From Stereum hirsutum FP-91666 SS1 (taxonomy: Eukaryota; Basidiomycota; Agaricomycetes; Russulales; Stereaceae): a stretch of DNA of 64,000 nt. The position numbers were made by a program, and so were the translations under genes. The notes beneath the pieces were generated by a model, which was given only the letters and a program-made list of their open reading frames with translations, made no database searches and had not been told where the DNA came from. Numbering within the stretch: the stretch's first letter is position 1; the number at the start of each line of letters is the position of its first letter. Positions 56,796 through 64,000 of this stretch are shown one piece after another. Location of the stretch: contig NW_006763136.1 of NCBI RefSeq assembly GCF_000264905.1, positions 787,934-851,933 on the forward strand. Reading direction: 5' to 3'.

Positions 56796-57948
56796 TCAGG
56801 GGGCAATAGCCGCCAGAACGTTCTTGGGATTCCAATCCGGCCACAATCCGTTCGACAACTGCTCCGGCTTCCCGACCAATCCCTGCCCAAGGGCCCACGA
56901 CAAATGGATATAACTGGAAAAGTCGCTCGCATCGCTCGCTACCGCTTCATTCAGCTCTTTTTCGGATTTGTAGGTGACATCGATTTTCTTGCCGGTCTTC
57001 TTCTGGTAGGTTTCAAAGACTTGGTTGAAGGACTGTAAGAATTATGAGGCGTTAATCATATTAGATGTTGTGTCTCTCGAAAGACTGTGGCTATCATAAT
57101 AAGACTACTGGACTTACAGCACGTTCGCCTTCGATGCGGAAGGTCTGCCACTCGAGCTTGGAAGCAGGGAGGCTCGTGAGGACGTACGCCACGAAACGAG
57201 CGATGTCAGGACTGGTTGTCCACGAGATGGGAGTATTACCATCTCCGCCCACACTTGCCTTGCCATTCTTGATATCGAGGCCCAGGGCCCTGTCCATGGC
57301 ACAACATCACCATCGTTAACAATAACAAAATACTTACAAAACGAGTAGAAGAATGAAGGTGGTGGTGATGTTGAAAGGAAGTAGAGAGATAATTCTGCTC
57401 ACGGTATAAAGCAAAAGTCTGACCACGGGCCCGTAAAGAACAAAGCATAGGGAAGGCTCAGCTCTTTGCACTTCTTCTGGGTCGCGACTTTGAGCGCGAG
57501 AGCCCCGTGGTCCGGGATTGAGGCGTGATCATCAGTTGCATCCCCGAATTCCGTTGGGACGAAGAGTTTCACGCCTGCAGATTTGGCTGCTTCAGCAAGG
57601 GGGAGCTGAAGATCCATGGCACCCAGGCCGACGGTGGAGATGACGACCTCGACGTTGGTGAGAGCGGCGCTGAGGGAGGAGGGGGAGCTATAGTCAACTT
57701 CCTTGACGGTGGCACCCCTGGCGGCGAGGCTGGCTAGCTTGGAATTGTTCTAGGTGTATGCAGGTGTGCGAATGGTGAGCTAGAGTAAGCGATTGAGATC
57801 ATGGGATGTGATGAGGTACACATACAGAACGAGTGAAGACAATTACGTCCTTGATGTTTGAGGAGCTCTTATATTTGAGGAGCTCATCGACAATAAGCGT
57901 ACCGAGCCCACCGGCCCCAACGACGACAAAAGATGTGTACCCAGACAT
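56796..57948 (-). CDS. NmrA/isoflavone-reductase-like NAD(P)-binding protein
   Basis: This is an atypical short-chain dehydrogenase of the NmrA-like/isoflavone reductase group. It starts MSGYTSFVVVGAGGLGTLIV with the GxxGxxG dinucleotide motif, then LLKYKSSSNIKDVIVFTRS, LAARGATVKEVDYSSPSSLS and VEVVISTVGLGAMDLQLPLA. KLFVPTEFGDATDDHASIPD is the region near the usual active site; ALALKVATQKKCKELSLPYA carries the K equivalent, and FFTGPWSDF follows. C-terminal pieces are KASVGGDGNTPISWTTSPDI, RFVAYVLTSLPASKLEWQTF, SFNQVFETYQKKTGKKIDV and WPDWNPKNVLAAIAP. About five exons, total near 310 aa; the last exon borders are approximate. Reductase of phenolics or a redox sensor are both possible. It is cytosolic, with no signal. 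Confidence 0.88.
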
Positions 57949-58321
57949 GTTATTCGGGAGGAGTGGTTAAGATCAGTCCAGGTAGAAATATATACACTCT
58001 AAGAACACCCGTTGGAGGATGAGTAAGACCGAGAGGGCAGAACAATGCTGACGAACCAGACAAGTCCGAGTCGGAGTCCTATACTGTGCCAGAAGTGAAA
58101 GGAGAATGGGTTGGAGCTGACCTTTCTTTGGTGGAATGAAGCTTTCTACGGGCATGTCAAGTGTGTCTGCGGCTCACCTAACGTGTAGTCTCTGAGACCG
58201 TGACAGTGCAGACCTTCAAGTGATCGAACTGTGGTGGTGAATACTGGTCGTTCAACAACTCGCAGCCAAATTTGAAGTGGACTCACAGCAAACCTATTGA
58301 AAGGTCAATCTTCTTGCTGAG
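57949..58321. other. Upstream region of the NmrA-type gene
   Basis: No gene seen. A TATATA-containing stretch at about 57989 (aaatatatacac) may belong to the promoter. Confidence 0.4.
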
Positions 58322-58731
58322 TAGGGCATATACGTTGCGGTTCACATCAGTTTTGTGCATCATTCTGAAAGCGAAAAGTGTGAACTCAGAATCCCGGATG
58401 TGGTGCCGGATATAATATTCAGTTCACATTGAGTTTGGATTCTCGAGACGGGTCTACTTCTGCTCGCATCCCCGTTTCCTTGCTGACGACCTCGGATGTC
58501 GCGGTTCTTCTTGATACTACAGTACGCGGGCCTCCTGTCAAAGTGTATCTGTTGTTTTGAACCATGACAGCGAACAGGGAGAGGTAGGAGGAGGCCGCTC
58601 TCGCGTCGAGTTCACACAAACGTAAATTGAGCTATGACGCTCCAACAAGACAAAATTGTGAAATATTGAACCCGTCATGGGTTTAGTTCACATCGCATTT
58701 TGGAGATGTGAACCGCTACATATATGCCCTA
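58322..58731. mobile_element. 406-bp MITE-like element with TIRs
   Basis: The left end at 58324 (GGGCATATACGT, one base, then GCGGTTCACATC) and the inverted right end at 58729 agree over about 25 bp with two mismatches. TA flanks both ends (58322-58323 and 58730-58731). Further TTCACA/TGTGAA motifs occur inside. No coding capacity. It fits a miniature inverted-repeat element with TA target sites (Tc1/mariner-like). It lies between the NmrA-type and CAC2 genes. Confidence 0.75.
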
Positions 58732-59372
58732 GTATGGACCATAGTTCAATCCTGGGGCGAAGGAATCTGGAAAGAATTGAGCGGAAATAATCACAAAACT
58801 TGAAATCCAACGCGTGACGTCACGCGCCAAATCGGCAGGTGTGCCACATCCGAGCAGACAACAAAGCGCACAAAAGCTTCCAAGTAACCAAGGAATAACA
58901 CCTCGCAAGCGGGGCAATGAATTGTAACGTACACAAATACAAGACTTACAGACCGAGGCTGGCTGAGAAGGCAGACAACGAGGTTCAAGCAAACGTATTG
59001 TGAGAGCGTGTATGGGTGGCGGGTAGGTTCAAACGAAACACGGGGGTGGGGGTGCAAAAAGAATAACGTAAATGGAGACGGAAATAAGGAGAATGGGCGA
59101 GAAATGTATATAAAAAGAACAGACAGAACCGAGAGAGATGGAAGAGCATAATGCAAAAGCATGAGCGTATCATGTAACCAAGCCAGACGAGATTGACCAC
59201 AAGGGTGGAGAAAGATCAAGAAGACGTTGAGTACGTTAAAAAAAAAGAGCACGCGTTATGACTTCTGAGAGGTGGGGAGCACAGCTAGAAAAGCATGAAC
59301 GAGCAAACGAGTTTGGGAAGGTAGACGAGTAGCGATGCTTTCGAAGCGGTTAGAAGAGGTGTGGCACCCAAT
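58732..59372. other. Intergenic, 3' of CAC2, no gene seen
   Basis: A-rich minus-strand downstream region of CAC2 with a (A)10 tract at about 59236. No coding feature is supported. Confidence 0.4.
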
Positions 59373-62083
59373 TTATGAACCTACGTCGCCAACCCTCGTC
59401 AACACCACCCTCCTTTTCTTCTTGGGCGGCTCCTCCACGTTGTCCTTATCACCAGCAACGCTGCCCGATGCTGCAGCCTCGTCATCCGTACCCGAGACAC
59501 TGATAGGTGTAGCCGGTGGTTCACTCCTCTTCAATGAATGTGTTGCGGAGATCGCAGGCGAAGCTGATGGCGGTAGGGAAACGGCAGAGACAGATGGCGT
59601 AGTGGCCGGAGTGAGGGAAGCTGAGGAGGTAAGAGGGACGGAGTGGTGCTGGGCGATAGATTGGAACTGGAGGGTTTGTTGTTGAGTGTGGTGAGCAGGC
59701 AAGATCTCGTCGAACACGACGATTGTGCAGTAGCCGTCTCGTGCAGAAAGCATGAGGCATTGACCGTCGGGCGACCTGAAGCCAAAAAGACTATGAGAAC
59801 ACAATCACGGCAAGGAAAAAGCGGGAAGGCATACCATGTCATATCTGTAAATTCGCGGTAATGAAGGTTCGTCAAGATACAAACAGGGCCGGACTGCTGC
59901 GTGTCGTAGATCGTCACCGTATCGGTCGTTGCTACGGCGTAAAGCATCCTGTACGGCAAAGAAAACACTGAGCCTGTACCAGGTGCGGGAGTAGGTGGCT
60001 TCGAAACCGCAGGACTGAAAGGTCGAACAGAGACAGAATCACTAGCAGAAGGTGCTGGCGAAGGAAGAGTGTGCAAAAGTCCTGATGTGCCCGTTGGCGC
60101 TGGGACGGCCAGTGGCGCTAGGAGTGCCGAGGAGTGCTTCAGCGGCGAAGGAAGAGGCGATATTGACTCGACAAGCGAGATTGCGGTGTGACTTGGAGTG
60201 GTCATGGGCGTTGCAGAGGGAGTCGTCCCGATGTCGACAGTGACATTATCTTCCTTTCCCCTCTCAACGGTGATCATCTTTGTATCTGTCTGAACATCAG
60301 GGCCGAATACTCCTGGACGAAGTTCATACAAAACGCTGGAGAATTTCACCGCAAGACTGGCCTTCTTATGGCCAGGGAGTTGCGCAATTGGCGGTCGCGC
60401 AAAGTTGGCGCGAGAGTAAATGAAGACAGAAGAGGTTGATGAAGGGTTGACAGGTTCTGTAGCCTGCGAGCCGCGCTTCCGACCACGGGTTGGCTCTTCG
60501 GACTTTGACGGGGACCGGGTAGACCCTGGGACCACTGATGGATCCTCAAACTGGCCAGCAGGAGTCAGAAGTAAACCTCCATCAGGACTGAACGTCAGTC
60601 GTCGATAGAATGTCGTGAAGCTCTCGTCGCCATATAGATTCCAGGTTGACGGGTTTGCCGAGGCAGTACGAATGGCGGGCAATGCGGGCATCGGTGACGG
60701 GGAGCGCCCATATCGCGCAAAGTTCGCAGGCGAGCTTGGCGCATTAGAGCCGCTGAAAGACGATCGTCTAGATGAGGATTGTTTATCCATTGGGGGAGGG
60801 GGGAACATAGACGATGAGCTGGCAACCGAAGTCGCCGGGGTGAGTGGGATGCCTACGGGCGAGGGGGAGGGTGCCATTATGGACGGTGTAGTGGCAGAAG
60901 TATCCTCCCGGTGCAACTGTTCGCTGACACTTGTGATGACGGATTCGGCATCGCTGGCGCTGGACTCTCTATGGAACATCCGGGGTCGGCTGGTGCTGGG
61001 GGTAGCGCTGTGGGAGCTCGGGGTGCGAGTATGGTGAGTAGTCATTCGAGAGTTCTTGCCCACAGCGTGAAGGTCAAGGCCCCCGTGCTTGGTGGAAACG
61101 CTGTAAACGTGCATGGACCGATCACTGCTTTGCGTAGCAATATATTCGTTGAGTGGATCCCATGCAACGCCCTGGACATAGTGATTGTGTTCGGCAATCT
61201 CGTTGACGCACTTGCCTGAAACATCTGCATCAGAAAACAGTCACGACTGAAGGATAGAGGTACTACCATCGATAGTGCTAAATACCCTGGCTACGTTATC
61301 TGTGCTGCCAGAAATTATATACTCCCCTGACGGACTCCAGGCAAGATCGTAAACCTGCATAGAGGTGCATCTTTGGATGCCAGACATGAGTAATGATCCA
61401 TGTTACAGAAAATGTGCAATCGTACTTGAACGTGGTTCTTGGCTTCCAAAACTCCTTCTCCAGCTGCATCTCCTCTGGAGTCAGGTCGCTGCCGTAGACA
61501 CCCGTGTTAGGAGACGAGGTTTGTGACCAGATAATAATCATGCCGTCTAGCTCCCATTCAATAAGATGCCCATAAGACAAGGGGCATAAATGCAACTCAC
61601 CATCTCCAGCAGAAGCGATAAATTCTCCTTTAGATACGGCGGATGCATATCAGACTCCTGAGCGTCACGCACTGAAGCTAAAGTAGCGTACCGTTTGGAC
61701 TGAATCTCACGACGTTGACAGGGGCTGAATGCTTGTTCAATGTCGCTAGATACTCTACCCTTGGAGGTCTCGCTTCAACTGCATCTCCAGGAGCGCTTTC
61801 CGTTACAACAGATGGTGGCAACATGTTGGGGTGAACATTCCAGAGCTGCCCACAGCCGTGTCAGCGAACTCTCCGCGTCGCATTTACATTGTCTCCCGAG
61901 CGAGATGACACGCACCCTGACATGATTATCTTCTCCTCCCGTGGCTAGCTTATAGGTCTGACGCGTAAAACTCCTTTCCCCGCCCGCGGTAGGACGCGCC
62001 TTCTTGAACGGTACGGGCTGGAAATCACACGTCGCGATTGGCTTGCCGTCGTGCCAGTGAATTTCGATACATTTAACGCGCAT
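59373..62083 (-). CDS. CAC2: Chromatin assembly factor 1 subunit B (Cac2/p60), WD40
   Basis: This is the WD40 subunit of CAF-1, which deposits H3-H4 on newly replicated DNA together with Cac1 and Msi1/RbAp48. It starts MRVKCIEIHWHDGKPIATCD, matching the family's typical xxEIxWHxxxPxxxxDF opening. WD blades: YKLATGGEDNHVR, VEYLATLNKHSAPVNVVRFS, GMIIIWSQTSS, YDLAWSPSGEYIISGSTDN, NHYVQGVAWDPLNEYIATQS, SSDRSMHVYS, FYRRLTFSPDGGLLLTPAGQ, VFIYSRANFARPPIAQLPGH, YRMLYAVATTDTVTIYDTQQ and LHYREFTDMTW-SPDGQCLMLSARDGY. A Ser/Pro-rich insert of about 130 residues sits between blades (near 60650-61050). The tail is acidic then KKKRR, a likely nuclear signal. About seven or eight exons; internal 5' borders are approximate. 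Confidence 0.92.
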
Positions 62084-62566
62084 TTCCTGCCCTTGGATTT
62101 CGCTGAGAGTATGGCTGAGACCGTCGCAAAACTAACAAAGGGCGGACACAAGAAGGAAGAGGATATGGGGAAGTGAGAAGAGCCGTTTTGGCCCTCTTTG
62201 ATCACTCGGCTTGGATTTGGGTTCGCGGCAGATTCCAGCTTTCGTTGTGGCGGCATGCCAATAGCTAGTGTGGCCCAACCTTCCATCCGACTCACCACTC
62301 AATTCTTTTCGTTGCTACCCCCACACGAAAGAAAAATGTAGTGGCAACACCGGCAACCCTAAAGCTTATCTGAGTGGGTTGACTCTTGTATACGCGCGCA
62401 GTAAAATTTCCCGGTATCCTGACAATGAGCTGCCGTTCTCCACGTCCTGGATATGGCAGATGTCGGATTCGAATGTCAGGGTACGGTATCAATAGCATAT
62501 GCTAATACAAAATGTAGATCACAAAACCAATACTTTCGCAACGACGGGCAGAAAAACAAAAGCAAA
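62084..62566. other. Intergenic, CAC2 promoter side
   Basis: Between the CAC2 start and the NUP54 stop, both on the minus strand. No gene recognised. Confidence 0.4.
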
Positions 62567-64000
62567 CTAGCCGAGAGAGCTCGCTCTCAGAGTTTGGGAG
62601 AAGCTTGACATTAACTCTGTACGCCCCTGTGGCGAGCTCGCGCTCTCGTCTGGCTGAGCATCGCCTTCGCCATAGATAACTGCAACATCCTTCATATCCT
62701 TTTGGAGGATTTTTGTAAGGTGTGCGAGACCAGCTTGCTCCTCAGCTAGAATCTGTGCAGGGTCGAGACGAAGAATCAGACATAACGACAGACGAGCGAA
62801 AGTAAGGAGAGCGGTAAGAACGAACCTGGACAATCTGTGATAGGCCGTCCTCGTCCACCACAGCCCACGAAACTCCCTGCTCATCGTTCCCGCTCTTTAG
62901 TGCGTTTAACGCCCCGACCAAGGCCCACATCTCGTTCAACCTAGCCACCAGTCTCCCCATCCCGCCGACTGCGTTCGCTCCTCCCCTTCGGCTAAGAACT
63001 TCACCCTCCATCTCCTCCAAAGCACCTCTTAACGCTTCTTCTTCAGGACGTATCGCGCTGCTTCTCAATGCGGGTATCAGCAGATGTAGGTGAGTGACGA
63101 GCTTGAGGAGCCTGTGCGTAAGCTGGGTCTGTGCAGCGATGGCTTTGTTCAAGCGTGGAGATGTGGAGAGGGCGTGGGCGGACGAGAGTTGGGAGATTCG
63201 TGATTGGAGCTCGGTCAGTGCTTTGGTGTGTTGAGCTGCCCGCTCGGCTTGGCCCTGTACACGAGCGTGGAGGTCGTCGAAGGAGGTAGCAAGGACGGGG
63301 ATGAGGCTGTTCCGTTGGGATCAAACGATTGCAACACATGATACATAATGAAAGACACCGACCACGAAGGATCAGGATTTTCCCTGACAGCTTTTTGCCA
63401 CGATTCTTCGTTCGTGGCATTTGCAGGACGACAGTAAAGTTGTACTTCCTCGGGGAGGACAAAGTTATAGAAGTAGTGCTGGATAGAGTCGGGATAAGAA
63501 ACTAGCAATGAAAACCGACAAAAGAACGCACCTGGAAACGGTTATTCGGACTTTGCGGATTCCAAGCCTCCACTATGGCCTCTATCCTCTGCTGAAGGTT
63601 CAAGAACTGAGATTGAGCGTCTTGCTCTCTCTGACCTGCCGCACTTGTTGGTAGCCGTGAGGAGAAAAGGCCAGTGTTTGAGGTCGACGCGCCAAGACCC
63701 GTAAGTCCAGGCAATGTGCTCTTCCCCAACAAACTCGAACCCAACAGACTGGAACCAAGACTCGAAGATTGTGACTGTTGCTGGGGCTGCTGCGAAAGGC
63801 TGCCAAAGAGAGAGGTCGGTTGCTGCTGTGCCTGATTACCGAAAAGAGAAGTGGACGGCTGTTGTTGATTGGATTGTCCGAAGAGGGATGGTGTTGCGAT
63901 ACCGCCACCAGGAGCCGCTGTGTTCGACTGCATCGTACTCCCGAAGGGACCTCCGCCACTCGTACCCGCGGTCTTGTTCCCGAACAGTCCTCCGCCCGAC
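62567..64000 (-). CDS. NUP54: Nucleoporin Nup54/Nup57 (partial, 5' end beyond window)
   Basis: This is a central-channel FG nucleoporin of the Nup62-Nup58-Nup54 (yeast Nsp1-Nup49-Nup57) complex. The visible N-terminal part is FG-repeat: GGLFGNKTAG, ATPSLFGQSN, STSLFGNQAQ, PTSLFGSLSQ, rich in Gln and Ser. It is followed by QFLNLQQRIEAIVEAWNPQS and NNRFQ, then HYFYNFVLPEEVQLYCRPAN and WQKAVRENPDPSW, diagnostic for Nup54. Coiled-coil segments come next (FDDLHARVQGQAERAAQHTK, LTHRLLKLVTHLHLLIPALR, RPEEEALRGALEEMEGEV), then ILAEEQAGLAHLTKILQKDM and an acidic Ser-rich end. About five exons are visible. The start codon and first FG repeats lie past 64000. Confidence 0.92.

Overview
The window is nuclear DNA from a filamentous basidiomycete, most likely an agaricomycete. 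The signs are many introns of about 50-75 nt with GTRNGT...YAG borders, both-strand gene packing, Ser/Pro/Ala-rich linkers inside housekeeping proteins, and families typical of mushrooms (unspecific peroxygenases, But2-like membrane proteins, PI-PLC, F-box/LRR). No bacterial, viral, rRNA, tRNA or CRISPR feature was seen. An assembly gap of Ns lies at 111-645 between G runs.

Layout. 1.9-5.3 kb (+): PIF1-type DNA helicase. 6.2-7.6 kb (+): 2OG-Fe(II) oxygenase. 7.9-10.1 kb (-): polyamine-type MFS transporter. 10.9-12.0 kb (-): seven-TM membrane protein. 12.5-14.9 kb (-): QDR-type MFS transporter. 16.3-22.1 kb (-): phosphoinositide-specific phospholipase C. 22.8-23.0 kb (+): relic of the QDR-type gene. 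23.36-24.31 kb: transposon-like element with terminal inverted repeats. 24.8-27.2 kb (+): second QDR-type MFS. 28.5-30.7 kb (+): second polyamine-type MFS. 31.9-34.5 kb: small, poorly supported genes. 34.8-36.0 kb (-): unspecific peroxygenase. 39.6 kb (+): small secreted protein. 40.9-41.9 kb (-): coiled-coil protein. 42.1-44.2 kb (-): F-box/LRR. 44.7-45.5 kb (-): orphan-family protein. 46.0-48.8 kb (-): PEX3. 49.3-49.9 kb (+): 87-residue single-TM protein. 50.5-52.0 kb (+): second orphan-family protein. 52.6-53.7 kb (+): But2-like membrane protein. 55.0-56.2 kb (+): second peroxygenase. 56.8-57.9 kb (-): NmrA-type reductase. 58.32-58.73 kb: MITE-like element. 59.4-62.1 kb (-): CAF-1 subunit Cac2. 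62.6-64.0 kb (-): Nup54, running off the end.

The most striking property is symmetry. Four paralogue pairs lie in inverted orientation and form two nested quasi-palindromes. The first is two MFS families around the PLC gene. The second is peroxygenase and orphan-family copies around PEX3. Exon lengths are conserved base for base through most of the MFS and peroxygenase pairs, and homology reaches into some promoters and 3' flanks. Local inverted duplication is therefore the likely origin. Functionally the window mixes core cell machinery (DNA replication, chromatin assembly, nuclear pore, peroxisome biogenesis, lipid signalling) with duplicated accessory genes for export, oxidation and detoxification.

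Exon borders were set by hand from splice motifs and checked by codon phase. They are predictions, not transcript data.
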